A DNA stretch of 64,000 nucleotides from Pelagirhabdus alkalitolerans (GCF_900096905.1 NZ_FMYI01000004.1:171247-235246), one strand, 5' to 3'. Counted from the first letter of the stretch, positions 34,954-45,339 are shown. Numbers and translations are program-made. Notes: a model not told the origin generated them from the sequence alone.

Positions 34954-36975
34954 TCATGCTTTTAAAAATCGTGCATTGATTGCTACGATCACAGTACTCA
35001 ATGACATTAACATTGCACCTACTGCAGGACTTAACACAATACCAATTGGTGCCAGAATACCAGCTGCTAGAGGAAGTGCTACAATATTATAGCCCGTTGC
35101 CCACCAAAGGTTTTGAATCATTTTGCGATAGGTCGATTTAGAAAGTGATAATATAGAGACAACATCATTCGGATTATTTTTAACTAAGACGACATCTGCT
35201 GTTTCCATCGCAACATCTGTACCAGCTCCAATTGCGATTCCTAAATCGGCATTTGCTAGTGCGGGAGCATCGTTTACCCCATCACCTGTCATTGCAACTT
35301 CTAAACCTTTTTCTTTAATTTCTATTATTTTGTCTGCTTTCTCATGTGGCAATACTTCAGCGAATACATCATCAAGACCTAATTGATCAGCAACCCATTT
35401 TGCGACCTTCTTGTTATCTCCTGTTAACATCATCGATTGAACTGATAAGTTATCTAAATCTGTAATAGCTTGTTTCGCGCTTTCTCTTATCTTATCTGCT
35501 AGAGCAATCATCCCTGCTAGCTTATCATCCACGATGACAAATACAACTGTTTTTCCCTGACTAGATAACTGTTCAAATGTATCCCTGTTATAAGAGATTT
35601 GCTGCTCATCCACATAACCAGGGCTTACTATTTTAACACCTTTATCTTTCACTTTACCTTGAAGCCCTTGACCAGTTAGTGACTCAAAAGTTTCAGGACG
35701 TTCAAATGTAATACCTCGCTTTTTAACATCTTCCACAATTCCTTGAGCAATGGGATGTTCAGATTCCCCTTCAAGTGAACCTGCTAACATCAATACGTCA
35801 TCTTCTTCAAAACCTTCTTCTAAATGAATATTTGTAATGCCAAATTTACCTTCTGTTAATGTACCTGTCTTATCAAATACAACCGTTTGAAGTTTCCTTG
35901 CTTCTTCAAAGCTTGTACGATTACGAATTAACAAACCTCGTTTGGCGGCAAGTGTAGTCGACCTTGCAACAACTAGTGGAGATGCAAGACCTAACGCATG
36001 TGGGCATGCAATGATCATAACGGTTACCATTCTTTCCAGTGCATAATTAAAACTTTCCCCCAGCATTAACCAAACCGTTAATGTCATGATTCCCGCTGCT
36101 AATGCTATATAAAACAACCATTTAGCAGCACGATTCGATAAGTTTTGTGTTTTTGATTTCGATTCCTGTGCTTCTTTTACCATCGTAACGACTTGGGATA
36201 AGTAGCTTTCTTCACCCGTCTTCATAACAGAAACTGTTAATGAGCCTTCACCATTAATCGCCCCACCAATCACTTCATCGTCAATCTCTTTTTCCACTGG
36301 AACAGATTCACCCGTAAGCATGGACTCATCATTTGTGGATTGACCCTTAATAATGATTCCATCTACAGGAACTTTCTCACCAGGTTTAACTAATACCTGG
36401 TCGCCTTCTGTTAATTCTTTAATTTGCACATCACTTATTTCACCATTCTCATCAATTCGATGAGCCTCTGATGGCATCAACTCGACTAGCTCTTCTAATG
36501 CATTCGAAGCCCCCATCACTGAGCGCATTTCAATCCAATGCCCTAATAACATAATCACAATTAGAGTAGCTAACTCCCAAAAGAAATTACTACCTGGAAG
36601 ACCGAATACAGTTAATGAACTATATACATAAGCGACAACAATCGCTAACGCTATCAACGTCATCATACCTGGATTTTTTTGTTTTAGCTCATCAAATGAT
36701 CCTTTTAAAAATGGCTTGCCACCATAAAAGAATATAAAAGTAGATAACGCAAATAAAAGATACATATCTCCTGTAAATCGCCAATTTACTCCTAAGAAAT
36801 TCTGAATCATAGGAGATAAAATTAAAATCGGTATGGTCACAAGTAACGAAACAAAAAATCGTTTTTTAAAATCTTCAATCATATGACTATGATCATGACC
36901 GTGATGACTGTGATCGTGACCATCATGATTGGTATCATGGTGCTCATCATGATCAGTGTGTTTGTGATCTTGCAT
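34954..36975 (-). CDS. copB: Copper-exporting P1B-type ATPase with His-rich N-terminus (CopB type)
   Basis: 673 residues. A His/Asp-rich N-terminus (~1-30) replaces CxxC metal-binding domains. Eight membrane helices; the metal-site motif in the membrane is CPH (IIACPHALGLASP, ~residue 325), the P1B-3 CopB type. TGES actuator loop (~214), phosphorylated Asp in DKTGTLTEG (~370), MTGDGVNDAPA hinge. It pumps copper or silver out of the cytoplasm. The cueP-like gene lies upstream on the same strand but with its own terminator between them. No CsoR or CopY gene or operator was seen in the ~360-bp region upstream (36976-37332), where only a terminator was found. Confidence 0.92.
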   Translation of the reverse strand: MQDHKHTDHDEHHDTNHDGHDHSHHGHDHSHMIEDFKKRFFVSLLVTIPILILSPMIQNFLGVNWRFTGDMYLLFALSTFIFFYGGKPFLKGSFDELKQKNPGMMTLIALAIVVAYVYSSLTVFGLPGSNFFWELATLIVIMLLGHWIEMRSVMGASNALEELVELMPSEAHRIDENGEISDVQIKELTEGDQVLVKPGEKVPVDGIIIKGQSTNDESMLTGESVPVEKEIDDEVIGGAINGEGSLTVSVMKTGEESYLSQVVTMVKEAQESKSKTQNLSNRAAKWLFYIALAAGIMTLTVWLMLGESFNYALERMVTVMIIACPHALGLASPLVVARSTTLAAKRGLLIRNRTSFEEARKLQTVVFDKTGTLTEGKFGITNIHLEEGFEEDDVLMLAGSLEGESEHPIAQGIVEDVKKRGITFERPETFESLTGQGLQGKVKDKGVKIVSPGYVDEQQISYNRDTFEQLSSQGKTVVFVIVDDKLAGMIALADKIRESAKQAITDLDNLSVQSMMLTGDNKKVAKWVADQLGLDDVFAEVLPHEKADKIIEIKEKGLEVAMTGDGVNDAPALANADLGIAIGAGTDVAMETADVVLVKNNPNDVVSILSLSKSTYRKMIQNLWWATGYNIVALPLAAGILAPIGIVLSPAVGAMLMSLSTVIVAINARFLKA

Positions 36976-37245
36976 TTTTCCACCTCATTTCAAAGTATCA
37001 TTTAATCTTCTAAAATAATACTTCCCATAAATTATGCAGAAATTGTGCAGATTGATGAATTAATGCATGACATTATATTATCCCGAATCGTTGTCGTTAT
37101 AAACATCTATGCTTAACATTTATTTTGATCTTCACATCCACTATATCAATTTTTCGCCTCAACATTTAACTGCATTAAAGAGGTTACTTATCCACTTTAT
37201 ATCTAATAAAATCAGTACCATACTATCAACTTTTCTATTTAATAT

Positions 37246-37283
37246 AACTAAGACCAGATACAGATGTGCGTCTGGTCTTAGTT
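37246..37283 (-). terminator. Hairpin terminator after the cueP-like gene
   Basis: 13-bp perfect stem AACTAAGACCAGA / TCTGGTCTTAGTT just downstream of the cueP-like stop at 37333, with an AT-rich tail. Confidence 0.75.
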
Positions 37284-37332
37284 ACTCATCATTTGAAAAA
37301 ATATAAAGTGTATTCCTTTGAACACTCGATCT

Positions 37333-37869
37333 TTATGTTAACTGAATAGTCGTTATACATGTATTATCTTGGCTAAATGTAGAAAACTCAGACTCTGCTG
37401 TTTTTCCTTCGCTTGAAATATTTATCGTGTAATTTTCATCACGCGGTAACCATAAATCGATAAATCCGTCATCAGCTGATGTGATCGTTTCATCTACGAC
37501 AACATTGCCATCTTCATCTTCAATATACACATCAAAATCTTCATTTATCATCTCACCTTGACACCCAATTAAATCATGGTCATAACAAGGATGGGTTTGG
37601 TCTATAAATGGTGCAATAGAAACGAAAAAATCATTTTCTAGTATGTCATAAACTGTCTCACTATTATCAGACTCAGTTACAATTAATTCGTCTGAGGTAA
37701 TAGAAGCACTCTCAGCTTGTAAGTTGCCCGAAGAATAACCGGCTACTTTTTGTTTTATATCTTCTGTCGATACTTCATCTTGATCGGCTATATTAGTAGT
37801 ATTCATTATTAAAACGAATACCATAAGACCCGTTACAACAACCCCTATTATTAGCATAAACTTCTTCAC
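37333..37869 (-). CDS. cueP: CueP-like copper-binding lipid-free membrane-anchored protein
   Basis: 178 residues. An N-terminal hydrophobic helix (~4-22) anchors or exports it. The body has the CueP hallmarks FFVSIAPFIDQTHPCYDHDL, GCQGEM, a GFIDLWLPRDENYTI strand and the C-terminal TCITTIQL; the Cys residues in HPC, GCQ and TCI are the copper ligands of Salmonella CueP. Outside the membrane it would bind Cu(I)/Cu(II) expelled by the adjacent CopB. GTG start after GAGGAG. The 336-bp gap 37870-38205 upstream holds an inverted repeat and no gene. Confidence 0.82.
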   Translation of the reverse strand: MKKFMLIIGVVVTGLMVFVLIMNTTNIADQDEVSTEDIKQKVAGYSSGNLQAESASITSDELIVTESDNSETVYDILENDFFVSIAPFIDQTHPCYDHDLIGCQGEMINEDFDVYIEDEDGNVVVDETITSADDGFIDLWLPRDENYTINISSEGKTAESEFSTFSQDNTCITTIQLT

Positions 37870-38076
37870 ACTATTTCAGCTCCTCTAATATCTTATAATT
37901 CTAGTTACTGATTGACTCTCTTATCTTTCCCAATATACATGATAATTTTGCATAATTTGTGAAGTTTTTAAAAAGAGATAGGTTTGCCAGCTTTTTTTGA
38001 TGAGAATCCATGCAAGCATAAAGCAATTCTTAAATCTAATCAATTAACTATGGACAAAAATAAAGAGAGCGCTTTA

Positions 38077-38110
38077 TTATTAATGTTAGATTACGGACTC
38101 ACATTAATAA
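38077..38110. repeat. 10-bp inverted repeat in an otherwise empty gap
   Basis: TTATTAATGT / ACATTAATAA (38077-38086, 38101-38110) with a 14-nt loop in the 336-bp gap between the soluble chemoreceptor and the cueP-like gene. No T-run follows on either strand, so a terminator role is unclear. I see nothing else in the gap. Confidence 0.4.
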
Positions 38111-38205
38111 AAAGACTCTCACATAACTAGATATTCATTCACTATTAAATAAAAGAAATAAATTCATTCAAAAAAAAACTGAAATAATGATTCTACTGTT
38201 TTTTA

Positions 38206-39054
38206 CTAAAGGTCAGCTGCATATTTATTTAGTTTTTTACTCATCGCTTCAATTTCTTCAATGAAAGATGCAATTTCCTCAGTAGAATTGGCTTGATTCT
38301 TTCCGTGAGAAACCAACTTATCAATGGATACTGAAATTTCATCAACAGCTTGTTGTGTGTTGATCAGTATATTATTAATTTTCTCGGTAGAAGCAATCGT
38401 TTCATCTGATAACTTTCTAATTTCCTGAGCAATAACGCCAAAACCATTCCCCTTATCACCAGCGTGTGCTGCTTCAATAGATGCATTCACACCAAGTAAA
38501 TTAGTCTGTGAAGCTATCTTGTTGATAAACTCAATAACTTCTCCCGTTTTTTTCATCTCTCCACTCGCATGGTTAGATTGTTCAAGCAATGTTTGGCTGA
38601 GATCGGATAGTCCGTTTGCACTTTCTGAAATATCTGTCACACGATTATTTGCCTGAGTTAAAGAGTTCACGATCTGGTCTGAAATTTTACGCAATTCTCG
38701 CTCATTTTGCTCCTGTAATTGAATCGCAATCGCTCCAATCACTTTACCATTCTCAACGATAGGATTCGCCATTCCAGTAAAATGAAAACCATAGAATTCC
38801 TCAGGAACCACTTCTTTTATAACCTTATTGTTTTGAATACAGTCAGCTAAGGGCTCGTTCGGGTCAATTTTTTGTCCTTTTTTAACCCCTAAATCAACTT
38901 TGGTTCCCGGGTAATAAACCAACCATTCTTCTAAATTCGTTAAGCCAATGGCCATGTCTGGTAACATAGAGTGAATCATTGGTAAGACCTCTAAATATTT
39001 GTCTAGTATCGATTGATTGTCTGATTTTTCATATTCCGAACGCATTTCCATCAT
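38206..39054 (-). CDS. Soluble short chemoreceptor (YfmS-like)
   Basis: 282 residues with no membrane helix. The N-terminal ~115 residues form a small sensor-like domain (AIGLTNLEEWLVYYPGTKVDLGVKKG, quoted here in part: EEWLVYYPGTK; and GMANPIVENGKVIGAIAIQ). The C-terminal part is a truncated MCP signalling hairpin with ASQTNLLGVNASIEAAHAGD. B. subtilis YfmS (286 residues) has the same layout and acts as a soluble receptor coupled to the chemotaxis machinery. Single gene. Confidence 0.82.
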   Translation of the reverse strand: MMEMRSEYEKSDNQSILDKYLEVLPMIHSMLPDMAIGLTNLEEWLVYYPGTKVDLGVKKGQKIDPNEPLADCIQNNKVIKEVVPEEFYGFHFTGMANPIVENGKVIGAIAIQLQEQNERELRKISDQIVNSLTQANNRVTDISESANGLSDLSQTLLEQSNHASGEMKKTGEVIEFINKIASQTNLLGVNASIEAAHAGDKGNGFGVIAQEIRKLSDETIASTEKINNILINTQQAVDEISVSIDKLVSHGKNQANSTEEIASFIEEIEAMSKKLNKYAADL

Positions 39055-39300
39055 CTGTTATTCCGCCTTTGTATAAAAATTATTATGCCATAATCCTTTT
39101 CACTTTTCATACTAAAGTATATAGTAAGTGTTTTAAATGAACAACTAATTCCGCTTGTTAGTATTCACTGGAATATCTTACATAATGTACGAGAGACGGG
39201 GTTTATCAAAACTGCTTCAACTTTCGACTAGCTTGATGATCACATTTGAAAGTATTTTTTTAATCACAGTTGTCTAAATTTCTTTATATGAATCTAACCT

Positions 39301-40281
39301 TTACGCATTATTTTGCAATGATTCTATGATAAAATCCAATTGCTGATCCAGCGAAGTAGGATCATTAAAGAAAGCTGCATCCGGGTCTAATTCAATAACT
39401 CTATCTTGTTTCACAGCAGGGAGCTCTTCCCACAGCTTACTGCCATACACATGTTCTGGATCGGCCTCATCTCCTGACCATGGGCAAGTAAATATAATAT
39501 CACCCGCAATCTCCGGTAACGTTTCTAATGAGAAATCTGCCCAACCTTCGCCACTATCAATAGCTATTTCTTGCACGGTTTCTGGCGCTTTTAAATCAAA
39601 TTCATCATAAATAATTTCACCACCCCTTCCAAAATTATGACCGAATGCATAGATGCCTTTTGAAAAAGGGGATAGGATCGATACAGTTTGATCACCGACA
39701 ATTTCTTGTATTTTGGGTTTCCACTCAGCAATTTTACTTTCCCATTGTTCAATCCATTCGTCTGCTTCTTTTTCTCTACCTGTCATGTCACCAAATTCTT
39801 TCAATTGTTCTTTATATGATTTTTCACCATAATTAATAGCAATAGTTGGAGCGATCTTTTCTAGATTTTCAACAGCATTTGCATCATTAAAAGTTATGAT
39901 CAGATCCGGATTAAGATCAACCATCTTTTCCATTGATGGATTGTTACTCTCACCTATACTTTCTACTCCGTCCAACTTACCCTCAAAGTATCTATTTTCC
40001 ATAGAAAAATCACTAACCCCTATGGGTTGAATACCTAATGTCAAGAAATAACCAACATAACTATCTGCAACGACTATAATCCGTTCTGGATGACTAGGAA
40101 TTTCGACAGTTCCGTTTGCAGCTTCGAATGTCTTCGTTTCTTTCTCATGTTTTTCTTCAGATTCTTCTAGGTCGTTATCTGTACTGTTATTTGAGTCTGT
40201 ATCTTGTCCACAAGCGCTCAAAAATCCAATAAGTAACGTAATACACATTAACAATACGATAAATATTTTTTTATTTTTCAT
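39301..40281 (-). CDS. Siderophore ABC transporter binding lipoprotein
   Basis: 326 residues. Lipoprotein signal ending in FLSACG, an acidic linker, then the two-lobed class III (FecB/FhuD-like) binding fold: RIIVVADSYVGYFLTLGIQPIGVS and NPDLIITF. It delivers a ferric siderophore to the permeases encoded upstream. It is the second of two binding proteins in the operon, 29 bp after the first, with clearly different sequence, so the two may carry different siderophores. No obvious terminator was found in 39055-39300. Confidence 0.88.
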   Translation of the reverse strand: MKNKKIFIVLLMCITLLIGFLSACGQDTDSNNSTDNDLEESEEKHEKETKTFEAANGTVEIPSHPERIIVVADSYVGYFLTLGIQPIGVSDFSMENRYFEGKLDGVESIGESNNPSMEKMVDLNPDLIITFNDANAVENLEKIAPTIAINYGEKSYKEQLKEFGDMTGREKEADEWIEQWESKIAEWKPKIQEIVGDQTVSILSPFSKGIYAFGHNFGRGGEIIYDEFDLKAPETVQEIAIDSGEGWADFSLETLPEIAGDIIFTCPWSGDEADPEHVYGSKLWEELPAVKQDRVIELDPDAAFFNDPTSLDQQLDFIIESLQNNA

Positions 40282-40310
40282 TATATTTTCTCACCTTTTA
40301 TAATTTATAT

Positions 40311-41279
40311 TTAGTTTCTAGTTAGTGCTTCAACAACATCATCTATTTTTTTTGATTCCGCAATAGGGCCATTTAACATCCAATTTCTTGCGGAAACCAC
40401 GTGCATTTGTTCTTGTTGAACAGCTGGGATACTTTCCCACACGGGCATTTTTTTAACTTCTTCTAAAGCTAAATTTGCTTGTTCATTTTCTTCCACGGTT
40501 GCTAAAGAAGACCCTACCGTTACGAAGAGATAATCAGCCTTTAAATCAGGCATTTTTTCTAATGAAACCACAGCTCCCCAGTCACCTTCTTCTCCATTCT
40601 CTTGTAACTCCGATACTAATGCACCGGATGAAAAACCTAACTCATCATACAAAACACTTGTATAAGAATAGCCAGGGAAAAATACTTGTACATCTTTAGG
40701 GGTTGGTCGTATGAACGCAACGGTTTGATCTCCTCCTATACTCTCCATAACTTCCTTCTTTGCTTCTTCTAATTTACTATTGAACGTTTCAATGACTTGG
40801 TCTGCTTTATCCACTTCACCAAATACACTGCCAATAGCTTCAATCGATTCTTTCCAGTTCTCTCTGTCGTATGCTATAGTTGGTGCTATTTGCGTTAATT
40901 GTTCATATACATTCTCTCTTCCGGCTGGCGATTCACTTACAACAATAATATCGGGGTCTTGGTCCAGTATCGCTTCAAAGTTATATTCTGCACCCACTGT
41001 CTCAATAATGTGAATGTCTTCTTCTTTTAATGAATCATATAAGTAATGTCCTTCCATACCTGTAGCTGCTACCATAGGAATTTCAAGTGACAACATGATA
41101 TCTTCCAAACCAATCACTACGACACGCTCTGGATCTTCTGGAACTTCTGTTTCACCTAGTCCATGCTCAACTACTTTTGATCTATCAGAATCATCGTCCG
41201 CTACACTTGCCTCTTGACTCTGACAACCTATTAAAATGACAGATAATAACGCACATATCATAAAAATAGTTCTTTTCAT
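40311..41279 (-). CDS. Siderophore ABC transporter binding lipoprotein
   Basis: 322 residues. Lipobox VILIGCQS; class III binding fold with RVVVIGLEDIMLSLEIPMVAATG and DPDIIVVSESP. Good ribosome site AAAGGAAGG before ATG. Located 34 bp after the flavoprotein gene. Same job as the next gene but a distinct paralogue. Confidence 0.88.
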   Translation of the reverse strand: MKRTIFMICALLSVILIGCQSQEASVADDDSDRSKVVEHGLGETEVPEDPERVVVIGLEDIMLSLEIPMVAATGMEGHYLYDSLKEEDIHIIETVGAEYNFEAILDQDPDIIVVSESPAGRENVYEQLTQIAPTIAYDRENWKESIEAIGSVFGEVDKADQVIETFNSKLEEAKKEVMESIGGDQTVAFIRPTPKDVQVFFPGYSYTSVLYDELGFSSGALVSELQENGEEGDWGAVVSLEKMPDLKADYLFVTVGSSLATVEENEQANLALEEVKKMPVWESIPAVQQEQMHVVSARNWMLNGPIAESKKIDDVVEALTRN

Positions 41280-41313
41280 CTCAACCTTCCTTTCTAAACG
41301 ATTAAAAATTAGT

Positions 41314-42360
41314 TCACGATGTATATAAATCTTTAATTAGTTCACGATTTCGTTCTTTAAAAATGTCATTATGTGAAGAAACTCTACCTTTATTGTTTGC
41401 CTCTGGATCCAAATATTGTTTTGCTCTATTAACAGCATTTGCAGCATCCTGAAACGCTCCCGCAATGAGTCCCAACTTACCTTCATGTTGTAGAATATCT
41501 CCCGCCGCATAAAGCCCTGAAACAGATGTCTCACTCATAGGGCTACCAGCTATCTTAAATTCATTCTCCATCTCTACTTTTACGCCACTATTTTCAATCA
41601 GTTCTCTATCGCGTTCGAAGCCATGATTAATAATGACTTCATCCACTGATATTTCTAATTGTTGATCCTGAGCCTTTAATTTCACTTTTTCAATTCTCTC
41701 TTGATTACTTGAAGCGAGTAATTTGTGAATAGACGTATTAAGCAAGCATTCTACAGAACTATCTAATAGTTTTGAAACTTGTGCTTCATGCCCTTGTAAC
41801 ATATCATTTCGATAGGTGAGGTATACTTTTTTTGCAATCGGTTCTAGTTCATTTGCCCAATCTATTGCTGTGTTACCCCCACCAGAAATTAAAACTGTCT
41901 TCCCTTTAAATTTGGCAAGAGATTTCACTGTATACTGCAAGTTAGTAATTTCAAAACGCTCCGCCCCTTCTATTTCTAACTTAGTAGGCTTTAATATCCC
42001 TCCGCCGACTGCTAAGATAACTGTTTTTGAATAATGTGCTTCACCAGAATCTGTCTTTAATACGAAGACGCCATCCTCTCTCTTAGAAATAGATGTCACT
42101 TTATTTCCTAAAACAGTCGTCGGATAGAAAGTTAGAGCTTGCTCTTCCATTTGTTTTATTAGCTGAGCGCCTGAAACAGGTGTAAGTCCCCCAACATCCC
42201 AAATCATTTTTTCCGGGTAAACATTTACTTTCCCACCTAGGAATTGCTGGTATTCAATTATCTTTGTCTTCATCCCTCTCAATCCACTATAGAAGGCTGA
42301 AAAAAGACCAGCTGGTCCCCCACCTACAATCGTTAGATCATACAGTTCATCTTTGTTCAT
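41314..42360 (-). CDS. Ferredoxin-NADP reductase-type flavoprotein (YcgT/YumC family)
   Basis: 348 residues, thioredoxin-reductase-like fold. FAD motif TIVGGGPAGLFSAFY (~10), NAD(P) motif VLISGGGNTAIDWA (~157), and C-terminal FAD motif GLYAAGDILQ (~275). There is no CxxC redox pair, which separates it from thioredoxin reductase and matches the ferredoxin/flavodoxin-NADP reductase type 2. Inside an iron-uptake operon the natural role is to supply electrons for releasing iron from ferric siderophores, as proposed for B. subtilis YcgT; that role here is inference. Confidence 0.87.
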   Translation of the reverse strand: MNKDELYDLTIVGGGPAGLFSAFYSGLRGMKTKIIEYQQFLGGKVNVYPEKMIWDVGGLTPVSGAQLIKQMEEQALTFYPTTVLGNKVTSISKREDGVFVLKTDSGEAHYSKTVILAVGGGILKPTKLEIEGAERFEITNLQYTVKSLAKFKGKTVLISGGGNTAIDWANELEPIAKKVYLTYRNDMLQGHEAQVSKLLDSSVECLLNTSIHKLLASSNQERIEKVKLKAQDQQLEISVDEVIINHGFERDRELIENSGVKVEMENEFKIAGSPMSETSVSGLYAAGDILQHEGKLGLIAGAFQDAANAVNRAKQYLDPEANNKGRVSSHNDIFKERNRELIKDLYTS

Positions 42361-42399
42361 CCCGACTTCATCTCCTTTTTATGTTTTCATTCTTATGTT

Positions 42400-43437
42400 T
42401 TAAGTGTTTGACTTTACTAGTAAATACAGAAAATAAGGCGCACCAATGATCGCTACTACAATACCAGCTGGAATCTCTGATGGTTGTAATATCACTCTTC
42501 CAATCGTATCTGCGACTAAAAGTAATAAACCACCCAACATTGCTGAGACTGGTATGACAAATTGATGTCTAGCACCAACTAATTGGCGAGCCATATGTGG
42601 TGCTATTAAACCGACAAAACCAATTCCTCCACTTACCGATACACCAGCACCAGCGAGGGCAACTGCTACACCTAATAATAATAATCGTTCTTTCTCTATT
42701 GCTAAACCTAATCCTGTTGCGCGAACATCTCCCAAATTTAATGTATCAATAATACGTGCTTTTGCTATAACTAAAGGAATAAAAATAAGTATCCAGGGAA
42801 GTAATGACAGTACAAATCTCCAATTGGATCCCCAAATACTCCCCGCTAACCAAATTGCAACAAATTGATAAGTCTCTGAATCTAATTTCAATGTTAGAAC
42901 TATCATGGCTGCACTAATTCCAGCAGCTATCGCAATGCCTGTTAACAATAACCGAACTGGGGATATTCCTTCTCCTTTTTTATAAGACAACAAATAAATC
43001 AAAAATGCGGTTATACCCGAACCTAATAAAGCAACAAAAGGTAGGAGAAATACCGGAGCCTCTGTTGTAGAAGGAAAAAAGGATATAAATAAAACAACAG
43101 CTAAGCCCGCTCCTGCATTAATACCTAATATTCCAGGATCCGCTAAGGCATTACGAGAAATACCTTGTAAAATACAACCTGATACGGCAAGAGCCATTCC
43201 TACTAAAACAGATAACACAATGCGGGGTAATCTGAATTGAAATAAAATAAGTCTTTGTCTATCTGTCCCCTCACCAAGAAAAGTCTCAAATAATTCTAGT
43301 GGCGATAAGCGAATATGCCCAGTATTCATACTAATAATAAGCATCAATAGAATAAGTAAACTAATTATAAAGATAACTAATATATTCCTTTTATTTCTTC
43401 TTTGTAGATACTCAGGAGCATATTTGTTTGGTATCAT
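42400..43437 (-). CDS. FecCD-family siderophore permease
   Basis: 345 residues with about ten membrane helices. Family landmarks: RLPRIVLSVLVGMALAVSG (~68), NPLAD-like NALADPGILGINAGAG, and GFVGLIAPHMARQLVG coupling segment. It overlaps the preceding permease gene by 4 bp (ATGA), so the two form a heterodimeric channel made in equal amounts. Confidence 0.92.
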   Translation of the reverse strand: MIPNKYAPEYLQRRNKRNILVIFIISLLILLMLIISMNTGHIRLSPLELFETFLGEGTDRQRLILFQFRLPRIVLSVLVGMALAVSGCILQGISRNALADPGILGINAGAGLAVVLFISFFPSTTEAPVFLLPFVALLGSGITAFLIYLLSYKKGEGISPVRLLLTGIAIAAGISAAMIVLTLKLDSETYQFVAIWLAGSIWGSNWRFVLSLLPWILIFIPLVIAKARIIDTLNLGDVRATGLGLAIEKERLLLLGVAVALAGAGVSVSGGIGFVGLIAPHMARQLVGARHQFVIPVSAMLGGLLLLVADTIGRVILQPSEIPAGIVVAIIGAPYFLYLLVKSNT

Positions 43438-44483
43438 ATCTCCTCTCCTCCTTTTCTAGCTAAGTAAAGGAAAAAAGGAACACCAAGTAAAGCGATTAAA
43501 GCCCCAATTGGTGTTTCTAATGGTGGATTGATCATCCTAGCACCAAAATCAGCAAGGACAACGAGTAGTCCTCCCAGTATCGCAGAACAGGGAATAATCC
43601 ATCGATAATCATGCCCAACCAAAAATCGAGTGATGTGTGGAATGATTAACCCAACAAATCCAACTGCACCTACTATAGACACACCAATTCCAGCTAAAAT
43701 TAAAACGATAATTGCTAAAAAGAATTTAATCTTCTTTGTTCGTTGTCCAAGCCCTATTGCTATTTCTTCTCCCAGACTAATAATAGTGATTGATTTAGAT
43801 AAAGACATCGCTCCAAGAAACGCTACAATCACCAATGGTGCAACCATTTCTAGATTCTCCCACTTTGTACCTGACACACCACCTGCGTGCCAAAATGCTA
43901 AGTCTTGACTAATACGATAATAAATAGCAATTCCTTCACTTAAAGCGATCAATAATGCACTGACGGCAGCACCAGCTAAAACAAGTCGTACAGGCTTCAA
44001 ACCTCCTCTTGTCATCGAGCCAATTCCAAATACGAGCCCTGCTCCAAGTGCTGCTCCAGCAAAAGAAAAGAAAATGATATACATATATGGCATACCTGGA
44101 AAAAATGCAAAACTAATGGCTAACATGAATGCCGCCCCAGCATTTAAACCTAATAAACCTGAATCAGCCAGAGGATTTCTTGTTATACCTTGCATAATCG
44201 AGCCAGATACCGCAAAGCAGGCACCAACCAGTGCAGCACCTAATACTCGTGGCAGTCGAATTTCCTGGATAATCTGATGAGACGTTAGTTCATCGTTATA
44301 CTGCACAATAGATGACCACACTGTTCCCATATCGATATCTGCAGCCCCAAATGATACGGAAATCCCTATTGATACAATTAATCCAAATAATCCACCCATA
44401 ATAATGATGCTTGCTATGACGGGGCGTGATTGATAAATAACATCTTCTGTATCTACTTGTGTATACTTTTTTAATATTGCCAT
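43434..44483 (-). CDS. FecCD-family siderophore permease
   Basis: About 349 residues from ATG 44483, which AAGGA precedes at 10 nt; the frame is open to 44513, but that overlaps the ATPase gene. Motifs RLPRVLGAALVGACFAVSG, NPLADSGLLGLNAGA and GFVGLIIPHITRFLVG. Second half of the transmembrane channel, starting 8 bp after the ATPase stop. Confidence 0.92.
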   Translation of the reverse strand: MAILKKYTQVDTEDVIYQSRPVIASIIIMGGLFGLIVSIGISVSFGAADIDMGTVWSSIVQYNDELTSHQIIQEIRLPRVLGAALVGACFAVSGSIMQGITRNPLADSGLLGLNAGAAFMLAISFAFFPGMPYMYIIFFSFAGAALGAGLVFGIGSMTRGGLKPVRLVLAGAAVSALLIALSEGIAIYYRISQDLAFWHAGGVSGTKWENLEMVAPLVIVAFLGAMSLSKSITIISLGEEIAIGLGQRTKKIKFFLAIIVLILAGIGVSIVGAVGFVGLIIPHITRFLVGHDYRWIIPCSAILGGLLVVLADFGARMINPPLETPIGALIALLGVPFFLYLARKGGEEI

Positions 44484-44490
44484 TCGACTT

Positions 44491-45312
44491 TCATCCTTCA
44501 TTTGCATTTTCAAATAGTTGTTGCGTATCCCTACTTAGTTGATACGAGTGAAAAATTGGGTTATGACTAAATGGACAAGTTGTCAGATTAACATCAATTT
44601 CAAAAACCGTTTGAATCGTAGAATAGGTCATGACTTTAGACGGACTTCCTTCTTTTATGATCTCTCCACCTTTCATTGCAATCATATTATGAGAAAATCT
44701 AGAGGCATGGTTTAAGTCATGCAACACCATAATAATAGTTCTTTTTTCTTCTATATTTAATTTCTCGAGTAATAACAAAATATCCAATTGATGGGCTAAA
44801 TCTAAATATGTAGTCGGTTCATCTAATATAAGGATGTCCGTGTCTTGTGCTAAAGCCATAGCAATCCACACACGTTGTCTTTGACCACCGGATAAAGCCT
44901 CAACAGACCGATCTTTAAACTCACTTAGGCCCGTTACCTGAATCGCCCAGTCTATTTGCTTTAAGTCTTCCAAATTCAATCCCCCGAAACCACCTTGGTG
45001 TGGAAACCGACCATACGAAACTAATTCAAATATGGTTAATCCAGAAGGAACTTCAGAGGATTGTGGTAAAATAGCCATTCGTTTTGCGATTTTTTTAGTT
45101 GAAAGCTGATGTATTGCTTTACCATCTAAAAACACCGCACCTTTATCAGTCTTTAAGATTCTGGCGATCGCCTTTAATAAAGTGGATTTACCACAGCCAT
45201 TTGGCCCAATAATAGTCGTTATCTTCTGATCAGGAACCGAAACACTTAACCCTTCAATAATAGGTGATCCAGAATAACCAACCGATACATCTTCAACAAA
45301 GAGATTTGACAT
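44491..45312 (-). CDS. Siderophore ABC transporter ATPase (FecE/FhuC type)
   Basis: 273 residues. Walker A GPNGCGKST (~36), signature LSGGQRQRVWIAMALAQ (~137), Walker B ILILDEPTTYLD. Of the possible starts ATG 45312 is right: GGAGGTGATTTT precedes it. First gene of the six-gene iron operon. A Fur box lies 27 bp upstream of the ATG. Confidence 0.93.
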   Translation of the reverse strand: MSNLFVEDVSVGYSGSPIIEGLSVSVPDQKITTIIGPNGCGKSTLLKAIARILKTDKGAVFLDGKAIHQLSTKKIAKRMAILPQSSEVPSGLTIFELVSYGRFPHQGGFGGLNLEDLKQIDWAIQVTGLSEFKDRSVEALSGGQRQRVWIAMALAQDTDILILDEPTTYLDLAHQLDILLLLEKLNIEEKRTIIMVLHDLNHASRFSHNMIAMKGGEIIKEGSPSKVMTYSTIQTVFEIDVNLTTCPFSHNPIFHSYQLSRDTQQLFENANEG

Positions 45313-45339
45313 AAAATCACCTCCATACCTTATCGTGAT

